A stretch of 64,000 bases of DNA, taken from assembly GCA_950295325.1 (NCBI GenBank), contig OX485809.1, positions 1,178,001 to 1,242,000 of the forward strand, written 5' to 3'. Within the stretch, counting starts at the first letter, position 1; each line of letters begins with the position of its first letter. The notes beneath the pieces are model-generated. The model worked only from the letters and a program-made list of their open reading frames with translations, did no database searches and was not told the origin of the DNA. The position numbers and the translations under genes are program-made. The stretch comes from Polytrichum commune. Lineage: Eukaryota > Streptophyta > Polytrichopsida > Polytrichales > Polytrichaceae. Positions 1 to 10,491 of this stretch are shown here, piece after piece.

Positions 1-300
1 TGATTGACTGATTGATTCCGTCACGCCATCCACACGAATTGCACTTCCAATGAGCGACAAAAAAATTCCACAACAAGAGGAAAAATGAAGAGAAAGAGAA
101 AGCGCAAACGAAAGAAAGAAGAGAAAATAATAAGATGAAAGTTCCGGAGAGCAGAGGAAGAGTGAAGAGAAAGGGAAAGCGAAGGGAAGGCAGAGAGAGA
201 GAGTGAGAGAGAGAGAGACAAACGAAAGGAAAGAATGGCGATGGTATTCCGCGTTAGGGTTTGGCGCTCCTCCTCCCCTCTTTGGTGTGGCATAAGTTAG
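1..300 (-). promoter_or_regulatory. Possible 5'UTR/promoter of a gene leaving the left edge
   Basis: Read on the minus strand, this stretch is a long pyrimidine-rich leader with CT microsatellites, preceded by an AAACCCTAA telo-box (plus-strand 253-262). Telo-boxes and CT-rich leaders are common near transcription starts of plant housekeeping and translation genes. The minus strand is open for 90 codons, but the peptide is only Ser/Leu/Phe-rich low complexity, as expected of a CT leader, so it is not called as protein. The gene body would lie to the left of the window. Confidence 0.35.
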
Positions 301-577
301 AGCAAGCGTAAATAATTTACTCTTATTTTTCTACATTTACTCCATTTAATTACCACACACAACATTTGTTCAAAATAGTATAAATAGGTAATGTTGATCC
401 TTTGCCAAAAGCATAGCAAATATGGAGAAAATTAGACCATGAATACTAACATCACTTCCATAATCTTATTCATGTCCATAACAGTGTTATGTGGGACTGA
501 TAATATTCCACGGACTATTTTCAAATAATGTTATGTCCCATTCACATATTGAATTCAGCCTTAAGAATGGCTGAATT

Positions 578-1870
578 TTTTTTATGGTACTTAGTGTCAC
601 GTATACCATTTGCGAAGGGCCTAAACAAAGTAACTTATTTCAAGTGACAAATAAATAATCTACATCATGACATTCAGAGTAGCACATTGGGATGCTTTAG
701 ATGATAGGCTTGCAATCTGGTATGCAAGGGGAACATATTTTTGAGCACATTGATGACAAGTGTCATGTGTTTACATTTAAGTATGCAAGAGAAAGATATT
801 CTTGAACATATTAATGGCAAGTGTCATTTTGTACACTTTAGTCTGCTTGTAGACCATTGTGTAAGACAGGCATGTACCTCATAACACTATTGAACTCTAG
901 ATATCCGTGGATGGGGAAGGGAGCTCTAGATTTATCTATTCTTCTCTTTTTACTTGTCATTTATTATTTTGGTATGGTTGTTTTTCAATCCACAAATTCC
1001 ATGCAAAAATGCCCTCTTTTTCATCAGTTTTATTTTTATTCACTTTTCACGGGGAGTTCGTATGTACAAATTTTATTTTGATTGCTTAAGGGTTAAACTC
1101 CAATGAATTCATAGTTTTCTCTCCCCTATTCTCTACATGCTTTATGTTTGTAATTTGAAACTTGAATAATCCATATCTTATAACCTTTCACATTTAACAA
1201 AGATTAGCAATTAGTAAGATGATTCGTTATTAACCTTTCATATCTTTCATACTATGTTGACCTTTCAAACATGTCCTCTTCCATCCATTCTCATGCCATG
1301 CATGCACATGTGAATTCCATGTGGAATCATTTTGTAAGGTGCACACATCACATGAGATTTTTCGTTGACAACTAAAACCCCATGGAAATCTTATTTTAAA
1401 TTAACATTTATCACAAGTTTAGATCTTAATTGAAATATATAACTTTTTTCAAGATTTTCAAGATTTTCATTGAAAATTTCCAATTTTGTTTTTTCAACCC
1501 CAAGTTCATCCATAGTTGTGTAAGGAGAGTACTACATAATTTTTTTTTATCTGACATCTCAAGTTAAGATGTAGTAGGTGAGTTTTATTTTTAAATTTTT
1601 TAAAGAAGGGATCCTAGCAAGTTACTTACAAAATTTGATAATTTGTTATAAGTACGTGAAACATTATAGTCGTGTTTCAAATAGAAATTGGTATAATCTT
1701 CTATAATGCATTTATAGACAATAGGATTTTGGGGAAGAAAGATAGCAATAAAGGTCAAAGTCAAGCTCCCAAGAATTGATTGTACATGAAAACAAAAATT
1801 GAAATTCTCTAGCAATAGCATGTGTAAGAACAGGCATGCACCTCATAACATTATTGAACATTTTCATGCC
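578..1870 (-). repeat. Degenerate inverted copy of the repeat at 19733-20242
   Basis: The start resembles the reverse complement of the right end of the 19.7-20.2 kb element (terminus TTTAGTGTCAC, then TTTGCGAAGGGCC). Internal blocks around 720-900 (GTATGCAAG, GACAAGTGTCAT, GGCATGTACCTCATAACA) also match it in reverse. The last block recurs at about 1821-1862, so the copy is rearranged or duplicated. No open frame of interest lies inside. The remaining sequence to 2400 holds nothing recognisable. Confidence 0.5.
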
Positions 1871-2411
1871 AAGATATTAGTAAGAGCACTTCATTTCCAA
1901 GTATCATGAGATGATGCTTACGATGAAGTTTTTAATCATCAATGTAACCTAGCATGTGCTTCAAAATAGGATAGATGACACAATAACGCATGTAACAATA
2001 AATACCATAAACAATGTAGTACAAGTAGAATGGTTAATTTATTCTTGGATTTGTGGTGAAATCCTCCTTTGATAGGAATCCCTCCCATAAGAGGCTGAAC
2101 AATGTTGCCCTAGGGACGCATAACTTTTTAAAACTTTTTTATCATTTTAAGAAAAGTTTGTTGATGTTGTTGTCCTATACTTTAATTGGGGATGAGAGAC
2201 GAGTAACTATGTATGCTTGGTTTCAACAATTTCATATCAAGGGGAGGGACACCCCCCCCTATTTGTCAACAAAATACCAAGGAAGTGATTGGCTTAGGAT
2301 AGCCAAGTTGTCAAAGAATGGATATACATTTGTTTTTTATTTCTTTATTTTTTAGAAATACTTACATATTTAATTAATTCGGAATCCTTTGTGCAACTTG
2401 TAGTGACCTTA

Positions 2412-2914
2412 GGGCCACTTCACACACGAGATTGAGAGCCCGTGACCATTACACCTCAAGCACTCTCATTGGTGGAAAAGGCGCGCGGAGCCGGTCCAAG
2501 TTTGCTTCACACTACGCTTGAGGGACCAATGGAGTATGTGAATGCAAGATGGATGTTAAGTCTACGTGGATTCTTACATGACATCAAATGGATCATGTTT
2601 CATGGTCACTTGGACTATTTTCAAGAACCACTCTTTGGAGGTAGGCCTAACACAAAACTAAGAGACCGTGGCACTCTGAATGCTCACAACCATTGATTTA
2701 ATCTATGTTATCATGTGCAAGGACCCGCATGGATAGAAATTCATTGAAATAACATTCTATTGAGGGACCGGTCACATATGACCTCACACTACACTTGAGG
2801 ATCCGTGACCACACTACATGATTTTGGAGGTGTCATAGGACGGCCTTTGGACACTTTCTTTTGGGCTCTCACAATTTCATGGTCACGGCTCTTGGCTCGT
2901 GTGTGAAGTGGCCC
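2412..2914. mobile_element. PIF/Harbinger-type MITE, family A, copy 1
   Basis: A 503-bp element with terminal inverted repeats beginning GGGCCACTTCACACACGAG and flanked on both sides by TTA (2409-2411 and 2915-2917). A 3-bp TWA target duplication is the hallmark of the PIF/Harbinger superfamily. It has no transposase coding capacity. Two more copies, 499-504 bp long, lie at 60027 and 61141. Confidence 0.85.
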
Positions 2915-2917
2915 TTA

Positions 2918-4303
2918 TTCCCCATATATCATGCCCATACCATGTCCACAAGGTCGTGATGTAGTGGAAGAAAACCTATACAAACTTGCTTAATATTGAG
3001 AACTTTTTGTAAACGCACAAGTATCCATACAATGTGTAAAACACATGTATCAAACACAACCTTGCATCTAAATAAATATGCACTACTACATGACAATACC
3101 AACTTCTCTTCAAATAATGTATGCACTACGAATGCACATGTTCATCTTGTTCAAGTTTTCAACATCTTCAAATAATGCTAAAAAGCTCAAAAACAATCTT
3201 ACGTTCACGTATCCCAACATAACATTGCTCAACCCAAGCCCAACATTCTTGAAGGAGAGGAGAAGGAACTTGGGCTAGCCAAGCTGAACCCATGATCTAG
3301 CACTAAGCGGGTTGTAAGCAACCAACCAACTTGTACCCATATCCATTTCATTACCCCAATTGTGCAAACATAAAAGGAGGAAACAAGTAAAGGGTGTTAA
3401 GAAAATTGTTTGTTGTTTGTAGCCATACAAACTAGAAATGGCATTATGAAGTGTGGGTTTTCGTCAATCCCGTATTTACTTATTCACTATGGCACAAGAT
3501 GCCCATTGCCAAATGCTAGTTTTTCTTAGCTTAAGGGCCACTTGTTGTTACCGTGAAGAGGTCGGGCACATGGGTCCTACTAACTTATGTCTCTTGTTAT
3601 CTTATTATTACCTCTCTAGATTGGCCACATGAGGCATTATAGTGGGCTTTGGCCTTTTTGTTCCCTTTTAATCTTAACCTTAGTGGGAATATTTGAACTT
3701 ACATGTTGCTTAGCTAGTCGCCATTCAACAATATATGACACGATGGAATCATGTTGTTTGATGCTTGAATCTTAAGCTCCAAATTTTGGGCAAAGCATGT
3801 GGCCAACATGATGTATTGTGTCCTACCTCCCATTGTCAAGGGTGGCAACTCGTCCATCTCTTTTGTTGCCCATGCAAGGGGTGGTAGTGTATATCAACCT
3901 TTAATGAATAACTTTATATATCATTGACCACACAATCAACTAGCAAGGTCCAAATTTTCCCGGAGATTTGCCCATTGGAACATAAAGAGTATACCCATAT
4001 TTAGAAGGGAGGATCCCGAGGGCGTAATTCTTGCATACCATCTACATAAAATATGTCACATGAAGATATTATGTTAGAGATATGGAATCTCCAATTGTTT
4101 GATAACATAATAATTAACAATCTTTTCATTGAAGTCGCCTGAGTAAACAACAACTTTCAATTTGGATGAAGATTTCAAAATATTTGAATCTAAGGTTCAA
4201 AGCCGCCAATGAAGGACAATAAATCCCCATAGATACCTAGACCCAAAGGGCATGATAACACTAGCAAATAATGTTGTAGATTATGGTATGCAACTTTAGG
4301 ATA
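2918..4303. other. Non-coding, nothing recognised
   Basis: AT-rich sequence with only short open frames in both directions. No motif, terminal repeat or similarity to the other repeats of the window was noticed. Confidence 0.5.
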
Positions 4304-4690
4304 AACATGTCTAATTTCGTTACTTATCTTAAATGAACACTTGTGTTTGAGTGGTGGGTAGTTAGGTGCAAATCTAATAACGGACACATGACAAACATGT
4401 GTTTGAAAGGAAATTTGTATATGTTCTCAAATTTGTTGCCCATTCTAGGCTTAATACCTAGTCAACATTTTATTTATTTATTTGGGTGATCTATGTAGCT
4501 TTCTTATGGCTCATTGTCAAGGGCTATGATAATTCATAACAATTCAAAATTTGCTCCAAAACTCTCCAAGATTGCTCTTGGCTTCTTCATATATAGATAG
4601 ATAGATATAATTTATTTGTGGATGCATAGGGAGTAAAACCGAGTAGTATAAGGCAACAAATGACAAAGTGTAACCAAATAAAGCCCCTGC
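4304..4690. repeat. Dispersed repeat R1, long form
   Basis: Closely similar along its length to 26268-26632. Shared landmarks in order are a GTTACTTA end, GAGTGGTGGGTAGTTAGGTGC, ACATGTGTTTGA, CCATTCTAGGC, GATAATTCATAACAATTC and GAGTAGTATAAGG, ending in GTAACCAAATAAAGCCC. The two ends are weakly inverted with respect to each other (GGGYCT near GTTACTT), suggesting an old TIR element. No coding capacity. Confidence 0.65.
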
Positions 4691-5075
4691 CAAAAAAACC
4701 CCAGGAAGCCGAATATATCATATTGAGAGAATCATTTATAGTTATTGCGATTGATCGCTCATCCAAAGAGCAAAAGCGCTACCTAACTCGTCACACACTT
4801 GCATACATGCACGTGCAATATCATCCATAATTGTGTGATTTTGTTCATGAATGATAAGTTATGATTGATAACCAACTTAAGTAGGAGGTGAACATGTTGC
4901 TTTTGCAACTCATCTCCTCTTGATGATTATCTAGGGTAGACAACCCTCATTCGGTAATTTTATAATAATATTATAACCCTTGTATATGAGTGGTATGTGG
5001 ATTGATGTGGCTCCAAGAACATACAAGGTAGATGAGCCTAAAAGCGACACTTTTGAACATTTTATCTATTCCATG

Positions 5076-5116
<41 letters not shown>

Positions 5117-6110
5117 TCAATTTCCTAATGCTTCCTTGTCCAATTGGATACTTGTTGATTTCTTTCATAGATTTCTTTAAAATGATCAGCAATTGGCCAA
5201 AAGTTTTGAATTTGAATTGGTTATTTCTTAAACTCATTTGGCCAACATGTAACTAGTGGTCGGATCTCCCCATTTAGAGGTTGTGTCCCCCTTTTGTGGA
5301 ACAATTCTTACATTGCCTCGTCAAGTGGATAGATCCTAAATTAATCATTGTGATTGACCAAAGTCAATGCTATTCTTTAAGTGTTTTAAAATCCTTCTTA
5401 CACCACGACTATGATAGGCCAAAATTGGGATATTTTGTACTTAATGTTGCATATGATTGGTTCCATTTAACAATGGCTTACTTAGTGGCACTATGACACT
5501 CACATGTTAATTGATTAGAGATGAAAAATAGGTGTTGCCAAAATGATGGTGTTACTTTTAGGCTCATCTACCTTACCAAAAAGAAATGTGTCTAAAAGAG
5601 ATTGAATTGCACGCTCAAAATATGAACACCATTCTAGGTTCTACAATTAACATACTTGGAGTGGCCTATATGAGTCACCATTTAACAATGAACAAGGAGA
5701 ACTGACCAGTAGTTACAAATGAATTGGTTGAGTTTGAAAAACAACTAGCCAAATTCAAGACTCTAAGAATATTCACAATCATTTTAGATGAAATTACAAA
5801 ATATACTTCAAATCAGTAAAGAAAAACCCGGAAGATGTCAACATGTAACCAATTAATAATGAAAACACTAGGATCTCAACCGATTGTGCCCAAATATCTC
5901 CCTGAGCACTGCCATTTAACAAGCATGAGAATCTTCACTTTGATATTATATAAGATATTCATACAAACTCCAAAAATTATGAGCAAAGTGGCTACAACCT
6001 CGATTTGGATTTGCTAACTATCTTGTACTAGCAAATCACATGTTTTATATCCTAGGAGTACGAGTGAGGCAGAAAAAATAACCATTTTAAGACCCATTTA
6101 CCTTTAGGGC
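4691..6110. repeat. Non-coding with R1 fragments and a TA microsatellite
   Basis: A diverged R1 start lies near 4935-5040 (GGTAGACAACCC, GAGTGGTATGTGGATTGATGTGGCT, as at 32936). An R1 end lies at 5930-6110 (AAGATATTCAT, ATTATGAG, TTTTATATCCTAGGAG, ending GACCCATTTACC). A TA dinucleotide run occupies about 5080-5114; Ile-Tyr repeat peptides read there are artefacts. No gene was recognised. Confidence 0.55.
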
Positions 6111-6356
6111 TTTCTCAAAGTCAAGTCCTCAAATGGAAACTTTCCTTGCTTTTGTGCTGCTTGGGACTTGCAGTTTAGCCTGTCTGTACTTAACTTAGCT
6201 TAAGCTTATGTTGCACTAAGGGATGGGTCCTAATTGTGATTGCTAAATTTACCAATCCTAATGGTAAATCAACCTAGCTCTAAATTGACCTAAATGTCAT
6301 TGCGTTCACACCTATAGGTAATTGTACCAAAGATGCCACCTATTTAGAGCGGAGTA

Positions 6357-6580
6357 TTACACCATGTATGGTATTTAGTGTCACTTACTATTTGGGGTTA
6401 CGCAATGTTATAATTTTTATGGTTAATGTAATTGTTTACCAAGTAAAGATGTTCATTCTCTATATTGTCCAAACAACTAATTTGACATTTGTTTGTAAAA
6501 AAATGAGATGTACAGTACATATTTTTAGCATTACATAATTTCAAATAGTAAGTGACACTAAATATCATATCCGGTGTACT
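6357..6580. mobile_element. MITE, family E (TTTAGTGTCACTTACTATT termini)
   Basis: About 224 bp with roughly 50-bp imperfect terminal inverted repeats: ACACCATGTATGGTATTTAG on the left, and the reverse complement of CTAAATATCATATCCGGTGT on the right. The inverted match continues inward through the GTCACTTACTATT segment to the AATG block. Relatives lie at 38584-39831 (enlarged by nested insertions) and 50519-50740. Non-coding. Confidence 0.75.
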
Positions 6581-7882
6581 CTTATTCACACATGACTGTC
6601 AATAAATTAACTCATGTGTCATGTGTCATCATGCCAACATGTCATGTACTCGTTACTCACTAACATGGTCTTTGAATTTAGCTCACCATCCTAATATGCA
6701 TGTGGTAAGTTACTACCGAGCTTAGGCGCTAAGAGTGTTGTTTAGGTTATATTAATGCGGTAACTTCACTTAGGCGTGTTAACTCAATGTATGAGGTAAG
6801 TTAACATGTAACATTACTCAACACTAGATGTTGCACCCCTAGTGCCGAGAGGTATGGTGGAATGATGCCCCCTTATGTTGGTCCACCCTTGCAAAATTAA
6901 CAGCACTCAACCTGCAACATAGCATTCATGAAAACGTCACATTCACACATGACGTTTTTCTTTTCTTTCAAGGGTGACTATGTTTTTTGTTTTGTGGAAT
7001 GCACTTGACCTTTGAAAAAAAAATTTGTAAAAATTTATGTTGTTGGCGAAAATTGCCTCCAAAGACCAATTCAAGCCAACCTTCTTTGTATTCAAGGAAA
7101 CGACACATACACCATTTTTAAGTGCCACATGACATTTGCACAAATACCATGTTCTGAGCATTGTTCACTTCACAATAATGAACCAACATATGGGGGACAA
7201 AATTCGATATGTGTAAACAACACAAACAAACAGTCAGACATGCGTGCCATTAAACAATCAAATTATCATTACAGAAGGGCCACGTGCTTGTTTGCTTGTC
7301 GACTGGTCGTGTGGAACCCGACACCTTAGTAGCAAGTCAACACACACCTACCCAAGAAATATGCTTACTAGGTCCAACCACGATAAGGTGTACCAAAATT
7401 GTGTCACATATCACCTTTTTCCATAGTCCTTGACACTCCTTCGAATAATTATCATGCTTTGATTTTGAACTTTACACATTGTTTAAAGTCAAGACTTAGC
7501 ATAATGATAAACATCGTCATCACATTTGATTAATCGTTTGTAGAGTTTCATCAATGTTTTTGCCTCAAATGTGAGTCCTTATGAAATGCAAGGACTCCTT
7601 TCTATTTAGTCTTCGGTGATTAGGGTTGCTTTTTGCACCCGTCACAAATCATATCAAACGCCCGTCACACCCGTCAAATATGCATCATGTAGACGTTTGG
7701 GGTTGTGGTTTTGGACATGTCCATGTTTGTGACGCATGCAAAAAGCAACCTTGTTTGTGATACACCTTATCATGGTTGAACCATGCACTGTGTATCAAGT
7801 ATCCTTCCTGGTCAATTTATGGGCTTACCCTAGGCTGCCACCCCTTTTAAAAAAAAGAGTGGCGGTACTAGGCTTTGTAATG
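6581..7882. other. Non-coding, nothing recognised
   Basis: No host gene, RNA gene or repeat of this window was identified. Short open frames at 7012-7426 and 7736-7978 have no recognisable motif. Confidence 0.5.
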
Positions 7883-7897
7883 TTATGCAATGGGCAA

Positions 7898-9509
7898 GTG
7901 ATGAGCATTTCGGCAACTATGAGCCGAAATGATGGCCATACACCACACCCTCCGACTCCTGACCACCACATACTGTGATGAGCCAACACATATCTTCACG
8001 GACTGTCTTGATGTTCTATATTTATTAAACACGCAAATCAAACACCCTACACTACATAATAGCCACCCAGACAAAATTGTCCTTGAATCCATGTCCATAA
8101 TGCTACAATCCCGCACACAAATTACCACACTCCATAAAGTCAAAGCCCATGCTAACATAAACGGTAATGAACAAGCAAACACATTAGCCAAAATAGGATG
8201 TGAACTAGACCATAGAGATGTTGTAATGCCACACGAACATGCACACCCTACACCATACTACCTCCAAAAAGACTGGTGGCACTCAATGCAAGAAACTCCG
8301 GACAAAGGCCCTATAAGACACCTTGGAAAACACGTCCTCAAATATGATAAAAAACATAATTTAGAAGTCATAGCTAACCAAACACACCAACTACATAACT
8401 GGCTAGAAAACAAAGATATTGACAAAACGTTATCAAACAATTTTTGGACAAACCCCAATATCACAGACAAACAAAAAACATGCATAGTCAAATTCTGGAC
8501 GGGACATTACATGGGCCAAGCCCGAAAACAACTCTTTTTTGGTCGAGAAGCCTACCCATAAAAAACGTGCCCCATCTGCAACTCATTAGATGCATACACA
8601 TGGTTACATGTACTACTTAAATGCAAACAAAAACACATTCATGCACTAATAACAAAACGACATAACAAAGTTGTATGGGAAATACGTAAACTCATTTTGT
8701 CAAATAAAATATCTAGACACTATACACTCATGAATGCGGGAACATACAACGAACAACCCCAAGAAAATACAGTGCCAACATGGCTATTGCCATGCACATG
8801 TGGCACCCAGAGATGCCACTGCAACGCAAGATTTAAACCAGACATATTGTGCGTCATAGGACATCCATATAACCACCCCCACCAGAAACCCCTACAATAG
8901 GAGTCACCATACAATTTATAGAATTTACATACCGTAATGACAGATTCACTGCAGAAACCCTAGATAGGAAAACCACAAATAACCAACCACTCATCAATAA
9001 CATTATCTCAAGGGGATGGAATGTAGCCCCACTCATGGTATTAGTCGCAGGCGCAAGAGCCACTACACACATCCCATCAATGAAAAACTTGGAAACTTGG
9101 AAACAACACTTAAACTCCCTCTCATGAAAATAAAAACCACATTCCAACAAATTAACATCATCGCCACACAATATGCACACTCAATACTAGTCCACAAATG
9201 AAGACTAGAGAACAAACAACCAATCACATACCTCCATGACCTAGCATAACTAAGTAACCTATCTTATAACCCGGCACACCACAACAAATAAACCAATGCC
9301 ACCTTACTGGAAAACACCTCTAAACAACTACCACATACTATTGGTTACCGGTTAACCGGCTATCTGCTACTAATATAGTGTCTACTCCCTGCAAAGGGTG
9401 AAGTAGTTCTACATCTAATGCCATCGCCCTAGGGCGGGGCTAAGGATGTTTTACGAACATACACTCTATTCACTCCGGCCTCCTTTGGAGACCGGAGTTC
9501 TTTTTCTTC
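7898..9509 (+). mobile_element. 5'-truncated non-LTR retrotransposon (LINE)
   Basis: The insertion is bounded by a perfect 15-bp target-site duplication, TTATGCAATGGGCAA, at 7883-7897 and 9510-9524. It keeps only the 3' part of a LINE: an RNase H domain entered midway, a CCHC zinc knuckle, a conserved C-terminal region and about 300 bp of 3'UTR. The 3'UTR carries a small hairpin (CTCCGG..CCGGAG, about 9475-9497) just before the TTCTTTTTCTTC end. Lack of a 5' end with a target duplication is the usual result of incomplete target-primed reverse transcription. There is no poly-A tail. Confidence 0.9.
7926..9200 (+). pseudogene. LINE ORF2 C-terminus: RNase H, zinc knuckle, conserved C-terminal region (broken)
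   Basis: In the main frame (7926-8900) one reads AEMMAIHHTL (RNase H acidic residue in an alpha helix), HIFTDCLD (second acidic residue) and KVKAHANINGNEQAN (C-terminal His/Asn/Asp region). After an in-frame stop at 8559 come CPICN..WLH..LKC (CX2C-X9-H-X4-C zinc knuckle, 8568-8627) and RCHCNARFKPDILCV. A frame change near 8885 continues as IQFIEFTYRNDRF..., then WNVAPLMVLVAGARATTH. A frame change also lies just before 7926. The first RNase H aspartate would be upstream of the truncation. The PD...E...D spacing in the last part may be a PD-(D/E)xK nuclease, which is inference only. Stops and frameshifts make it a dead copy. Confidence 0.85.
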
Positions 9510-9524
9510 TTATGCAATGGGCAA

Positions 9525-9971
9525 ATGTGAATGTGGAATAATAATAATAAAACAATGTTAAGAAAATATACCCACAAATGTGAACATGCCTAAATCATTG
9601 AACTGAGCATAAGTCCTCTTCCAAAACATAAAACTTATTTAAAAAAAATAAACATCATTGCTTTTTATTTACGACGTGAATGGGAGCCCGTTCTTCCTTA
9701 CATTGATCCCATTTCACCAGGTGACAAGGTAGACATACTCCCTATCTTCCTTTAAACAATAGTTTATGACAGGGGGTTGGTCGTTTATGAGTTTTTGGTG
9801 AATAAGGTGTGGGTGTTTGGGTTCGTGGGGACAAGTCGACTGGGACTTGGTTGTTGTCGTGCTGTCTTTTGTTTAGGACAAGGTAAGGTAGAAATACCAT
9901 AACCCTTTAACCACCCTCTAGCCTTGCACTAGACCGCCATTATAATAGTGAAGTGCCATTTCTAAAATAGG
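9525..9971. other. Non-coding
   Basis: Flank of the LINE insertion with a short AAT repeat (9538-9550). No gene or repeat recognised. Confidence 0.5.
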
Positions 9972-10305
9972 TCATGGCTCATGCGGCAACTTTAATACGT
10001 GTACACTTAGTATAGCCAATGGGAGTCAAGTGTTAATGTACTCATAAGGTAACCAATTTAGGCGATGTTCTGTATGGAAATGTGGAGTACCGTGTTCGGT
10101 GTAGGGAGAATCTAGTGAACGAGTAGGGGTTTGGACAACTTTCCACTTTGAAAAATTGTAGCATTTTTTGTATAGGACAAAAAAACATGAAACAACTTGC
10201 ATTCTTCATGAATCATTCTCGTCTATCTTGGGAAATTATCTCATGATCGTCAGACCAGATATTCAATGCGAATCACCTCATTTTCACGGGTTATGGTATT
10301 TCTAC
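9972..10305. repeat. 334-bp direct repeat, copy 1 (also 59524-59865)
   Basis: Strongly similar, by eye roughly 85-90 percent, to 59524-59865 in the same orientation. Long identical stretches include ACTTAGTATAGCCAATGGGA, TACCGTGTTCGGTGTAGGGA and CTTGGGAAATTATCTCATGA. Similarity stops abruptly at TGGTATTTCTAC in both. It lies 187 bp upstream of the HCS1 start codon and may be part of that gene's promoter. Class of repeat unknown; no clear terminal inverted repeat. Confidence 0.75.
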
Positions 10306-10462
10306 ATTATGTGAGGTATTTTGTGGCTATTTTGATGTGTGTGTTTCATGAGTTTTTTTTAAGGATCTCGAGGGGGTCGTCTTCCAACTCTAGCTTGTCT
10401 CTTGTTAACTGAAGTTAGGGATACGGTCCCATCAGGCTCACCGAGGCTCCTCGCTCGCAATA

Positions 10463-10486
10463 ATGGATGATCGCCACGGGAATTGA
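10463..10486 (+). promoter_or_regulatory. Upstream ORF of HCS1 (7 codons)
   Basis: An ATG at 10463 opens a frame of 7 codons ending at TGA 10484-10486, five bases before the main ATG at 10492. In Arabidopsis HCS1 a small uORF is reported to control which start codon is used and hence plastid versus cytosolic targeting. The uORF here occupies the equivalent place. Whether 10463 is inside the transcript depends on the unknown transcription start. Confidence 0.5.
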
Positions 10487-10491
10487 TCCGA

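Noticed and set aside
5080..5114. Ile-Tyr repeat proteins
   Set aside because: Translations of a TA microsatellite on both strands.
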